Positions 30,258-40,133 of a DNA stretch of 64,000 nt are shown here, one piece after another. The first letter of the stretch is position 1; every line of letters begins with the position of its first letter. The notes under the pieces were generated by a model. That model saw nothing but the letters and a program-made list of their open reading frames with translations. It searched no databases and was not told the origin of the DNA. The DNA comes from Knufia peltigerae (Eukaryota; Ascomycota; Eurotiomycetes; Chaetothyriales; Trichomeriaceae), in assembly GCA_030247855.1 (NCBI GenBank), contig JAPDRN010000026.1, positions 281,210-345,209 of the forward strand, given 5' to 3'. The position numbers and the translations under genes were made by a program.

Positions 30258-30857
30258 AAGGATACGTACCCACCTTGGGTCGGTAGGTATGACTCTCCCC
30301 CTTGTAAGGGGGGTTAAACGATCGATACCTGCCTCGGAAGGAGTAATCAGGGGGGGAACTTGTCAAGTGTGGGATCGTTTTCTCAAGTATGACTTGTTTT
30401 TATGAAACCTACCTAGCATGCGAACCTTTAGGGCATGAACCTCTTCAATAGATTCTATACTTTTGAAAGTCACTACTTCATATGCAGCGATGAATTTGAT
30501 TGGAAACCAAGTTTATACCTCGGAAGTATTGTTGACTGACAACGTCAGGGTAGTTGTTATTGAATACTTCTGTAAAGTAATTCTCGTATATCGAAACCAA
30601 GTCAATATCTTGACGTGATCATGGCGCCCCAAAACAAAACCCAATACAGACAACCAAATTCGAACCGAACACAGACATCTCATGAATGGCGTATCAACAA
30701 ATGATGCTTCGATGCTACATAAACCAACCACAACTCCTAAACCATCCAAGTCCCTGGCCGCCTCGTGCAAACAATCGCTCAATATCCCACAAATACACAA
30801 CCCCAGAAACACGCAAAGAAAGAACCATCATCATTCTCGTCGCAAAAAACTTGGACT
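30258..30857. other. Intergenic, 600 bp, convergent 3' ends
   Basis: Lies between the repeat-protein gene and ATG15, which converge. No exon seen. Confidence 0.35.
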
Positions 30858-32864
30858 CTACAGCTCCAAAACCTCAACTTCCTCATACTCGTCGAGGCAG
30901 ATCAAACCAAAAAAGGCAGGATGTTTGCACTTTTTGTGTTTCTTCTTCCCACCATGTCCTGGCTTCGTACTCGTCGGCCGTGTGCTGCTTCCTGTCGCAC
31001 TAAGGCTATCAGTGACCACTCCCGTCCGTGTGGTTGAGGAAACATCTGCACTCGTGTGATGCGGGCGATCGTGACAACCAAAGAAGATTCCTGGTGTCTC
31101 GCAAGTACGTGGTCCGTCCGTCTTGGTGGCTCGAGTTTGTGACACCGTTGGTGAAGGTGTGGCTTTTGGAGATGTCGTCGGGTCTCGACATCCCCACCAT
31201 CCTGGATGTTCACATGTGGCCGACGTGGAAGTTGCTGAAATAGGACCGCTCGTGAGAGTAGCAGGTGTTGTTGGCACCGCTGTTGTCGTAGTCACTGTCA
31301 AGTTGGCACTTTCTTTACACCCAAACCAACCTGGAGTCAGACACGTAGTCGTTGTATAAGTTGTGGAAGTGACAGGTGTTGTCTGGGTCGTGGTGGATGA
31401 TTCGTCCAAACATCCCCACCAGCCTGGTGTTTTGCAAGTTGTCGTTCTCGTCCGTGTAGACGTCGTTGTCGATGTTGAGCTCGTAGTCGTGGAATCAGAA
31501 CCATTGCTCTCGAAGAAATTCCAGTTGTAACAGTCAACGCATTCGTCGTCAGGTATGCACTTGGGTACTTTGTCATATTTCTTGATCACGCTGTCGATGA
31601 CATTGCGGATCTTGTGATTCCCGATACCAACCCGCCAGCCGTAGTCACTCACTGTATCGTATACACATTGCTTTCCCGTATGACATTGTGATTCCATGGC
31701 GTAGCCACCAAGTGTGCATGTTGCTGTGGCTCCATTGCAGGTGCCCATGAAGACCGGATCACCTGTATTCCCAAAGTGATAAGCGCCGGTATACTTGGTA
31801 CGAGGTCGATGAGGGTCGGAAGATGGTGGTCTGGGTAGACCAAGACGCTTAGCTGCAAGATCATCGCCTGGTGCCTCGAATGTCACTGTTGGAAGACCAA
31901 ACGTAAGGCCGAGAAGGCTGGTCACTGCTCCACCCAAGGAATGCCCGACAAGCCATACATTCGAGTCTTGGTAGAGTTCGGTGACGTTAGTGTATAGGTC
32001 GATTGCTGCTCGGTAGTAGCGGTTTTCTCTTCGCAGGGCCTTTATCAGACACGTCTGATTGCATGTATAGGTACTGTCGTAGCAATCACACACTTGTCGC
32101 CAGAAGTACTGTCCGCCTTGGGCGCAGCAACAACTAAAGAATAAATTGTCGTTGAGCTTGTCTCGGGCTGTCGTTCCATCTCCATCAAACACGGCCGGGG
32201 ACGTGCCTTTCAAACTGATGATGACGGTCTCATTGCCTTTATCAGCGAAGATGTGCCCCCGAAGACCATCACCTTGCCAGCCAAACCCAGTGGATCTGTT
32301 GTATCCCTGACCAACATCTTGCCAGTCTCCTTCGCCTGGTATTTCTGCATAAGCATCGGCTGCCATTATAGCGAGGTTGAGAACGGTCTCTTTGTCAGAA
32401 ATGTTGGGGCCCTTGACCTCGTCCATCGACCAGTCCGAGGCGTCCAGGATAGCAGGAGAGCCAGTATAGCGAGCATATTCTAGATACCGCTCGATGTTGT
32501 ATGGTTCTCTGTCCACTAATCTTTCAATCTCCATGGAATCGGATCTCGCTGTAAAGTGTGGCGTTTCGGCGAGGGGGCGTCGTAACCCATCTTCCTCTTC
32601 GGAGAGAAGCAGAGGCTCTTGAGGGCGAAAGTCATATCGTTTGTGTAAGTTCGGGTCCTGGTATGTGCCTCGATGAAAGATGTGTCGTAGTGTGAAGTCG
32701 TGGGTGTTGTGTTGTTTGGGCGCAGGCAACGGATACCAAGGGTCAATGGCGGGGGCTTTCGCCGCGTCGACGATGGAGGTAAGGGAAAGAAACGAGAGGA
32801 GCATGCCTGCCGTGACTCTCCTTCTGGAGTTGCATGTTGGATGAAGTGATTTCCGTGTCTTCAT
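30858..32864 (-). CDS. ATG15: ATG15, vacuolar phospholipase of autophagic bodies
   Basis: Single exon, 668 aa. A basic start and hydrophobic stretch (AGMLLSFLSLTSIVDA, 19-34) act as signal anchor. Class-3 lipase core: GHSLGG with Ser309, Asp in NTGDP (369) and His in NHKIR (417). Cys-rich segments (SCCCAQGG, CDCYDSTYTC) are as in Atg15. The enzyme reaches the vacuole by the multivesicular-body route and lyses autophagic-body membranes. The tail beyond about 455 is a Thr/Ser-rich linker carrying five repeats around C477, C508, C551, C588 and C646 (CKTPGWWGC, CLTPGWFGC, CEHPGWWGC and two looser copies). The short yeast protein lacks them; related repeats are, as far as I recall, seen in other filamentous ascomycetes. 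Confidence 0.95.
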   Translation of the reverse strand: MKTRKSLHPTCNSRRRVTAGMLLSFLSLTSIVDAAKAPAIDPWYPLPAPKQHNTHDFTLRHIFHRGTYQDPNLHKRYDFRPQEPLLLSEEEDGLRRPLAETPHFTARSDSMEIERLVDREPYNIERYLEYARYTGSPAILDASDWSMDEVKGPNISDKETVLNLAIMAADAYAEIPGEGDWQDVGQGYNRSTGFGWQGDGLRGHIFADKGNETVIISLKGTSPAVFDGDGTTARDKLNDNLFFSCCCAQGGQYFWRQVCDCYDSTYTCNQTCLIKALRRENRYYRAAIDLYTNVTELYQDSNVWLVGHSLGGAVTSLLGLTFGLPTVTFEAPGDDLAAKRLGLPRPPSSDPHRPRTKYTGAYHFGNTGDPVFMGTCNGATATCTLGGYAMESQCHTGKQCVYDTVSDYGWRVGIGNHKIRNVIDSVIKKYDKVPKCIPDDECVDCYNWNFFESNGSDSTTTSSTSTTTSTRTRTTTCKTPGWWGCLDESSTTTQTTPVTSTTYTTTTCLTPGWFGCKESANLTVTTTTAVPTTPATLTSGPISATSTSATCEHPGWWGCRDPTTSPKATPSPTVSQTRATKTDGPRTCETPGIFFGCHDRPHHTSADVSSTTRTGVVTDSLSATGSSTRPTSTKPGHGGKKKHKKCKHPAFFGLICLDEYEEVEVLEL

Positions 32865-33275
32865 ATTGTGTGGGATGTGTTGATAAATGATGGAAGATGT
32901 CGGTGGGTTGAGGATGATGGTTACCTAGTGAGTGAATAGCGCATTGAGGCGTTGACGTCGTCGATGGTGATCGGAACTGCGGAGCATCAATTCAACTCCA
33001 ATCACATGCTTTTTTGCCTTCGAGGCATCAACAACGAATCCTTTACTCGTACAGATGACTCAGGTGTCAGACACTGATCATTCATGAGCAGTCAGAATGC
33101 TATGTTAGGCGTGTCACGACTGCCCCTAGAAGACTGACGAGTATGCCACCGCACGGTCGCCAACTGTCGCGGACCTGCGTTTCATGTTGAACGGTCCGAC
33201 TTCGACTGTCCAAACACAATCCGATACGATCCGCCAGTTGTCTACACATCTCACTGCGAATGCATCATATTCGTG
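32865..33275. other. Divergent promoter, ATG15 / VPS9-domain gene
   Basis: 411 bp, no recognisable motif. Confidence 0.35.
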
Positions 33276-35570
33276 ATGTCTAGAACTGCGTCCACAGGGT
33301 CGCTGAAGTCGAGACCTTCTGCCATATCTACCAAGTCATTCACCCGTTACGAACCCGACAATCCCTCTCCCCCTCCCAACAGAAGTCGAGCCAGTACAGT
33401 ACAGTCTGTCACATCCCCAAAGTCACCCAGGAGGGATGATGTCTTCGTTAAACCCATCAATGAAGAGAATGAGCCTCCCTCTCCCGACATGGGACGATCG
33501 CAGACTCTGCCAGACCGATTCGATGAATTGCCGATAGAACTGGCGAGTCTGGCGGACAGATTTGTGGATTCTCTGGGTGCCAAAATCTACAATGAGCCTC
33601 CATCGATCGATCAATTATCGGACTTGTTTCAAGAATTTTATGCAAGAGCAAGTGGTGCTATCTCCATACATATTTCTGCCCTCAGATCTCGGCTCAACAG
33701 AGATGCATCACCCGCCCCTGCGAAAGGGTCAAGTTTGACTCCCAATACCAAGTCCATAGGCTCTCAACAGATGTTGACAGCGTCTGAGGTAACAGAGAAA
33801 CGGAAACAGAGAAAACTCTTAGAGTACAAGAGGATACTGTTGGAGGAGGCGGTGGAGAGAAGAGTCTGCGAGAAGATCTACGACAAGATTTGGAGACATA
33901 AGAGCACGCTAGATGAGGTAAGGGACGAGAAGTTGCGATCAAAGACCGCAGCACTGTCCCTGGTAGGCATCGGCTTGAAGGACCTGGGAATTGAATGGAA
34001 TGCAGATACGGAAAAGACTGTGGAGGACATACAGGTCTCCTTGATACCGGCAAGGGAAGGGCTTGCGAAGATGAACGACGAACACTACCCTCTTGGAAAG
34101 TTGCAACATTTGACCGCCGCACATAAAGCCATCGTGGACACCTTGTATTCAATACACCCGTCTTCATCATCTGCCGACGAAATTCTGCCGACTCTGATCT
34201 ATACCTTGATCACATCACCTGTCGAAGGCATCAACATCATCAGTAATCTCTACTTCATCCAACGATTCAGGGCTGCACCGAAGATGGACGGCGAAGCTGC
34301 CTATTGCTTGACGAATCTTGAGGCTGCCATCAGTTTTCTGGAGAATGTCGACCTTGCAAGTCTGAGAGCAGACGAGCTACCTGAGGGACCAAAGAAGGTG
34401 CTCTCACAGACAGGATCAGAAAGTCCCACCCGACTCGAAGCGTTTCCTCCTCTAGCAGGCACTGCACCTACTCCTTCTACCCCAACCACAGCCACTTCGA
34501 TGTCCAGTGCTACGGGCACCAATGTTGAAGCAAGCCCTGCATCATCGATCATCAAACCACTCCCGGAAAGGTCGGCTCCGGCACCAGCTACCCGCCATCA
34601 ACGCACCTTTTCCGATCTCCTACAGCCTATAAGCAATGCGAACGAAGCCGTGCGCTCTACTGCTGAGGAAGGATTCAAAAATATTTCCAGCACACTAGAC
34701 AATAGCTTCAAGTTCTTGATGGGTAAGCTAAAAGAGCGAAGTAGCGGGGACGCTAATGCTGAAGTCGTTGTCCCCAAAACGCTTGATGAAGCCAGGCAGC
34801 TCGTCAACCGACCTCTCACACCAGATGAAGACGATCACGCTTTGAGTGAATCAAGCTCACTTTGTGATGGTCAACATGCACAGATACCCCCAAATCTGAC
34901 CAAGACCGAAGATAAAATGCTGAGTTTATTTGGAGGCCGCAGAACTACTGTGCGTGAGCGCAGTGTGGACAGCATGACAAGTAGCGGAAGCGGGAGAAGA
35001 GGAGGTTTTGGTGCACCAGCGACCAATTCCCCACCGAATGGACTGGCGAGTTTGCAAAAGCCCGCAGCCTCAGCAATGCAAACAGCCAGCAGCAATCCCC
35101 TTGACTCTGTAAGGAGCTTTGGGACGAGTCTGAACCCTATTGGTCATATCGGTTCGGCCATAGGAGGTGCATTTGGACGATTTGGAGGTAGGACGAGTGT
35201 ATCTGCCTCTCCACCTGCTGTTCCTACACCTCCTGCTCCGACAATTGTCGTTGACAAAGGTGCCACGACCGATGAACACGGGTCGAAAACGGAGAGCAAA
35301 GCAGACGGAGCTGGGACTGTTCCCCTCCGTGCGCCATATCGGAAAGAACTCCCGAGTATTATGGCGGCTCCGCCCATGTCACGTTTCATGTCGATAACGG
35401 ATGCCAGTGAATTGAAGATCCGAGAGGTACAAGACTTGCTCATGGATTATCAACGGTTGGCCAAAGTGTTGGGCAAGCTGGTCCAGAAGGCGGAGGACGA
35501 AGTCGATACAGACCACGCCGATGTCGAGACTGAGGAGTCTGCTGCTGGCAGTGATCATGAAAAGACTTGA
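33276..35570 (+). CDS. VPS9-domain Rab5-type guanine nucleotide exchange factor
   Basis: Single exon, 764 aa from the ATG at 33276. The N-terminal 80 residues are Ser/Pro-rich. A helical bundle and VPS9 core follow: HLTAAHKAIVDTLYSIHPSS, DEILPTLIYTLI, GINIISNLYFIQRFR, DGEAAYCLTNLEAAISFLEN. The remainder is disordered, with a Gly-rich stretch (GHIGSAIGGAFGRFGG) and a C-terminal helix (ELKIREVQDLLMDYQRLAKV). VPS9 domains load GTP on Rab5/Vps21 GTPases in endocytic and vacuolar traffic. No CUE domain is seen, so it resembles Muk1-like rather than Vps9 proteins; this is a tentative reading. Confidence 0.88.
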   Translation: MSRTASTGSLKSRPSAISTKSFTRYEPDNPSPPPNRSRASTVQSVTSPKSPRRDDVFVKPINEENEPPSPDMGRSQTLPDRFDELPIELASLADRFVDSLGAKIYNEPPSIDQLSDLFQEFYARASGAISIHISALRSRLNRDASPAPAKGSSLTPNTKSIGSQQMLTASEVTEKRKQRKLLEYKRILLEEAVERRVCEKIYDKIWRHKSTLDEVRDEKLRSKTAALSLVGIGLKDLGIEWNADTEKTVEDIQVSLIPAREGLAKMNDEHYPLGKLQHLTAAHKAIVDTLYSIHPSSSSADEILPTLIYTLITSPVEGINIISNLYFIQRFRAAPKMDGEAAYCLTNLEAAISFLENVDLASLRADELPEGPKKVLSQTGSESPTRLEAFPPLAGTAPTPSTPTTATSMSSATGTNVEASPASSIIKPLPERSAPAPATRHQRTFSDLLQPISNANEAVRSTAEEGFKNISSTLDNSFKFLMGKLKERSSGDANAEVVVPKTLDEARQLVNRPLTPDEDDHALSESSSLCDGQHAQIPPNLTKTEDKMLSLFGGRRTTVRERSVDSMTSSGSGRRGGFGAPATNSPPNGLASLQKPAASAMQTASSNPLDSVRSFGTSLNPIGHIGSAIGGAFGRFGGRTSVSASPPAVPTPPAPTIVVDKGATTDEHGSKTESKADGAGTVPLRAPYRKELPSIMAAPPMSRFMSITDASELKIREVQDLLMDYQRLAKVLGKLVQKAEDEVDTDHADVETEESAAGSDHEKT

Positions 35571-36351
35571 AATACAAAAGACTCGGGGGGGTTTGAGTCA
35601 GCTTTGTTCGCGAAACATTGATGACGACCGCTGTCCGGGCACCGTCAAGGCACGATATTTCGGTCCATGAGTCATTGAGAAGGCAACGCTTGGTATGGCA
35701 GTGACTCTGTGAATGAGGGAGCCTTTCCCGCAGACTCAAATCGGGGTTTATGGAAGACATGGTCTACTATGCCTTGCTTTCTGCGCCGAGGATGGCGGGA
35801 TACCGTTGGCTGGGAGTCCTATACCGGCATCATGTTTCGAGAGTTCCGATCATACTACAACAACTATTACAGGGTTTGCCGTCGATTCGCAGAGCTCTAG
35901 GCGAATAGCTCTGCCTGCGGAGTACTGAGAGAGGTTGTGTTCGAACGGATCAACCGTTCGATCCGGGAGGGGTGCATGTCCACATTTCTACAAGAGACAA
36001 AGAGAGTACAGGTGAAGGACATGGTTTGTTTATTAGATGTACCAAATAAAAGCACACGGCGCATGTTGCCGTCGCCGTGTCTGAGTGATCAGTTGCTCTG
36101 TAGAGTTCCATTTCCATTTCCATTTCCACATCTTATTGACTCGAGTTTTCATGTCTGGCGATTCGTGAATTTCATCATCTGTTCATCGTCTGCAAATAGA
36201 GCATGCTAACAACGTACTCGTCTCGTCTCGACTTCGTGATCGTCATGACATTCGTATAACAAGCTCTCCCCACATCCCCGGTTCCACTGCCGTGCCCTAG
36301 ACTCCAGATACAACGACGCCGACGATGAGGTCCAGTCACTTCATCAGTCCC
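35571..36351. other. Intergenic, 781 bp, convergent 3' ends
   Basis: Contains a TTTCCA hexamer microsatellite near 36107-36128 and a G run near 35585. No gene recognised. Confidence 0.35.
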
Positions 36352-37985
36352 TCAGCCCGTCCTTCCCACGGCGGCGGCGGCGGCGGCACCCTTCCCGGCG
36401 ATGAGTGCGCCTCCACCCTTTCTGAGACCAGCCAGCTCCTCGTCCACGTCCTGTTGCTTGGCCTCGACCCGGGCGTCCCGCTTCTTGACCTCCAGCTCGT
36501 ACTTCAGCGCCGTCCTCCTCCTCTCGAACCGCACGTCCATCAACCTCTGGACGTCGACCCGAAACCTCTCGAGGAACCAGGCGGCCGTCTGCTCTCGCTC
36601 GGCGTCCGTCAGGGACCTGAACAAATGTCTCTGGTCCTCGTGGCGCATCTTTGTGAGATTCGTCAATCTGGCGGCGAGACTCATCGGAGTCCCATGAGAG
36701 TCGAGAGCAGGCTCGACGGGCGGCGGGCAGGACGGGTCGGTCGTAAAAGGTACGGCGTCCACGTCCGCCATCGTTTTAGCCGTGATGTCGGCGGGACTAA
36801 AATCCAGAGCTTCCTCTGTCCGTGGACGCTTGTTGTTTGTCGTTGTTGATGGAGGCAAAGGCGAAGAGGGGGCCCGCACGGTCGGCCGCGCCATCTCTTC
36901 CTCCTCCTCCTCCGAGGACGATTCATGGTAGGAGGATATTTTCGAGGAGAATGGTGGTGCTGCCGGTTGAATATCTTGACGCGCCTGTGCTGCCGCGTGA
37001 GGGGGGGGGTGTTGATCGATCGTAGCTGACCCTTCTGGTGCGTTGTTGTCCACGACGGTTTGCTTGTGAACCTGAAAACGACTCTTGTGTTGCTGTTGTT
37101 GGTCGCGGTGATGGTGTAAGTGGGGGCTCCGAGACCGCTCCTCCATGTCTGGTGGTTGAGGTTTCGATTTGGTGGGCTCGTTTTCAGGGGGCGGCATCCG
37201 TGCCCGCGAGGGCGTGTCCCAAGTGTTGGGGTCGTTGTCGGCATATTCCCCGTCTGGCTCGTAACCATCGTCGTATGCCTCTTCACTCGGTGGGACACTG
37301 GGTTGTGGCCCGCGGTCGTGTGTGTTTCCATACTTTGGAAGCTCTCCGGGCCGTATTCTACCATCAATCTGCTTTTGCCAGTTGGGCCCTTGTGGTTGTG
37401 TAAATCTTTGGGCTTTGAAGTGTTGCTTTTCCCGCCCGAAAGGATTGGACGAGGGCTGTTCGTCTTGGGGATTATTGAAACCACCAAAGGTTGCATTCCG
37501 TTGATTTTCGGGGCCGTCCGCAAAGCTCGTTGAGTCGTCAAAGTGAATGCTTTGTGTGTCATCAAAGGCATTTAGTTTCGACTAGTGAATGGTCAGCTTG
37601 TGTACTTTGAAGTACGAGGGATTTGTTTCACCTCAGCTGGCAATTGGAACTGCGAAACGATCGGTACTGGCTTCGTCGTAGAAAGATCTTGATGGAGCGA
37701 GTGTGTCGGACGTGCTTTGGCTTTGGCGAGGGTATCGGGCACGGGGAGTTTCATACTCTGTGCGAAATCTTGCCTGTTAAACTTGGGTGTATGTGAGGCA
37801 TGGCCATTGCTACTGTTAGGCCGCGCTCCGCGTGTTGCGGCGCCGTTCGCACGTTGCTTTGACCTCTCTCGTCGAGGTTGTGGTGTTAGAGAACGGCTCT
37901 CCGGTCGAATGGCCCCGGGTTCACGGCTGTGCAGATAGCGATCGACACCTGTAGGACCTCTACTTGGTAATGTATTCAGAGGCAT
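36352..37985 (-). CDS. ECM11-domain protein
   Basis: Two exons, 37985-37632 and 37581-36352 (50-nt intron, donor GTGAAA), giving 527 aa. Exon 2 has a long open frame without Met, which hides its 5' part. Most of the protein is disordered, rich in Gln/Pro/His, with an acidic run (SSSEEEEEEMARP). The C-terminal 110 residues match the ECM11 domain: HLFRSLTDAEREQTAAWFLE, a long charged coiled coil (RFERRRTALKYELEVKKRD) and ELAGLRKGGGAL. In yeast, Ecm11 with Gmc2 forms the central element of the synaptonemal complex. The protein ends with an Ala run encoded by GCC/GCG repeats (about 36371-36390). Confidence 0.8.
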
Positions 37986-38296
37986 ATTGGGCGTATAAAG
38001 AGCGAGAGGTTAGATTCCGGTAGAGGCGACGTGAGCAGTCGGTACGGAGTATGCTTGATCAAGGATCAAGGTATAACATGGCATGGATTGACTGCGGATT
38101 CTCCAACACGAAACAGATTAAACGCGAACATTTACTCCAAGACGACGCGAGATCACGTGAGACCCGATTGATGAATGCTTCACAGGAAGATGCGACTGAA
38201 GTCAATGAAGCGTTCCTATCAATGAAAATGAAGGTATGTAGCTATCGTTTCTCCTCAAAGATTATTTGTTTGAAAAGCGCTTCGAGCATTTATGGC

Positions 38297-40133
38297 TCAG
38301 ACTGATCCTGTAGCAGAGCCAGCTCCAGACCCTGTACCGGAAGTTGAACCTGAACCTGACCCTGAACCAGCAGATCCGGAGCCTGTGCCAGAACTATCAT
38401 GCGACCTGGCATGTTTCTTCCTGCCGCCATCTTCAGCACCGCCATCCATACCATCATGCAAATCACCGCCGAAAGCATCTTGATGTGCTCTCCTCTTCGC
38501 TCGTCGCCAGGGTGGTAGTATTGGAGTTCGCTTCCAAACCACCTCGTCCTCACTACTGGTTGATTCCTCATCTTTTTTGGGTCCACCGAGACTACCTTCA
38601 CCTTGGGTAGGCCGGTGCGTACTTCCAAGGAAGCCATTGTATTCTTCGTTGTGTCGTTCATCAACCTCAGCATTTGGATCCCAGACTGGTAGACCGTCAG
38701 GGGGCAGGGCTTCACCACTTGCATTCCCACGTGCATACTGCGCCAGCGAGCCATTGATACCGGTAAGGGACCAGGCGAACACGGCCACCTCTTTGATAGC
38801 AGCCATGAAGCCTGTATTGACCAAGTCTTGCGCCCCGACTCCGGAGTCCAAGGTAGATGGGGACAAAGGAGTCTGCCCAGCAATAGAGGGCATAATTGGT
38901 TCCGGGGCCCAGGGAGAAGCAAATAGACCGTTAGCGTAATACGGAGTGTCTGTGGGCTCCAGGGTGTGCGGCACGAGAGGGCTTGCCTTGCGCAGAACCA
39001 CAACGAGTCCATCGGACGTGCAAGAGACCACAGCTTCAATCTCTAACGGTCCTGCTTGAAGATCTTCAGGAGGTGTCTGGGATGAGCCTCTGCGGCCTAG
39101 GTTCGGGCTATCGAAGAGGCCGCGCACATTGCCTTCAGTGGTACCCGAGGTTGAGGAAGTGCTTGTGCCTTGCTGATCCATTATGGCTGGCCCGGAGCCG
39201 TTGACCGCTGCTGCGGGAATGGGACGTGGCGTCGAGGCATCAGCCATCGAGACACTTGAGCTGGATGTCTCAGAGCCTCTAAGTGGAACACCTCCCTCGT
39301 CTTCATCACTCTCGTCATCCGGCAAGGCTTCCGAATGTGCTCGGCTCTCTCGTTGCAACGGGTTGCGATACCAAAATCTCAAGTAGGCGATTGAGTCGTT
39401 AGCCTTCGCGCTTTCGAGACATTTGACTGCGTCTTGAAGACAGTTTTCTTGCACGCAATAGTAGAAGCTCTTGCCGATGATCTGTTCTGGGTCCAGACCA
39501 AGGATGGTTGATACACCGCTGGTAGCATACATGATGGTGGAGGTGCGAGTGAAGCGATTGAGGAACAATGCAGCTCTGGGCTCTGGTAGGTGGGCGCTTG
39601 GTTGCTCATTGAACTTGTTGGACAAGTACGACAACATGTGATAGCGAGGGTCTCGAGGAGATGAAGAGAATATGCGGCGTATCCCGGCTCCGGCTAGAGC
39701 TCTCACTACACCCAAGTCAGTCCATGGTGTCTCGAAGAATGATGCTCTGACTTACGTTGCGCCTTTGGACCCCTTCGATAGATGGCAGTGCTCGCCACGA
39801 GAACATCGTGTACAACAGTAAACACACATTCACACCCAATCCATTCGCCATTCTTGTGCTTGATTCTAGCGTAGTTCATAACGGATGCCTTGTCGAGCTC
39901 AATGCCACGGTCATGAATCTCGCGCGCAAATGGGATCTCATCAGGATGGAAGTATTCCCAACAGGCCTTGCCAATAACCTCATTAGGCAGGTACCCCAAG
40001 ATGTCCTCAATAGAGTCTGAGCAATACTTGATGCGAGCATCACGGGAGAGGTCTACCACTGTTAGCTTTGTGGAAAGAGAAGAGAGGCGCTTGTACACTA
40101 CACACCGTGGATTGTGATGAAAACGGTCTCCAT
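38297..40133 (-). CDS. PAS-domain signalling/transcription protein
   Basis: Three exons: 40133-40106 (nine codons plus one base), 40058-39756 and 39705-38297, with introns of 47 and 50 nt, giving 579 aa. The first PAS fold (RIKYCSDSIEDILGYLPNEV, ACWEYFHPDEIP) is at about 15-105. A second PAS-like block (IMYATSGVSTILGLDPEQII) follows near 165. Then come disordered acidic and Ser-rich stretches, and a Lys/Arg cluster (RRAKRRAHQ) that could be an NLS. The tail is almost pure Gly/Ser/Thr. There is no GATA zinc finger or kinase domain. It resembles White-Collar-type PAS sensors only in the PAS part; ligand and role are unknown. The N-terminal nine codons depend on a short first intron and are less certain. 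Confidence 0.8.

Noticed and set aside
36325..36849. 174-codon plus-strand frame opposite ECM11
   Set aside because: Antisense shadow; the minus-strand frame has a clear conserved domain.
36681..37571. 296-codon minus-strand frame rich in Thr/Arg/Pro
   Set aside because: Overlaps the ECM11-domain gene in another frame of the same strand; low-complexity composition and no motif.
38290..39039. 249-codon frame overlapping the PAS gene
   Set aside because: Alternate-frame shadow over the Gly/Ser repeat and Pro-rich coding region.
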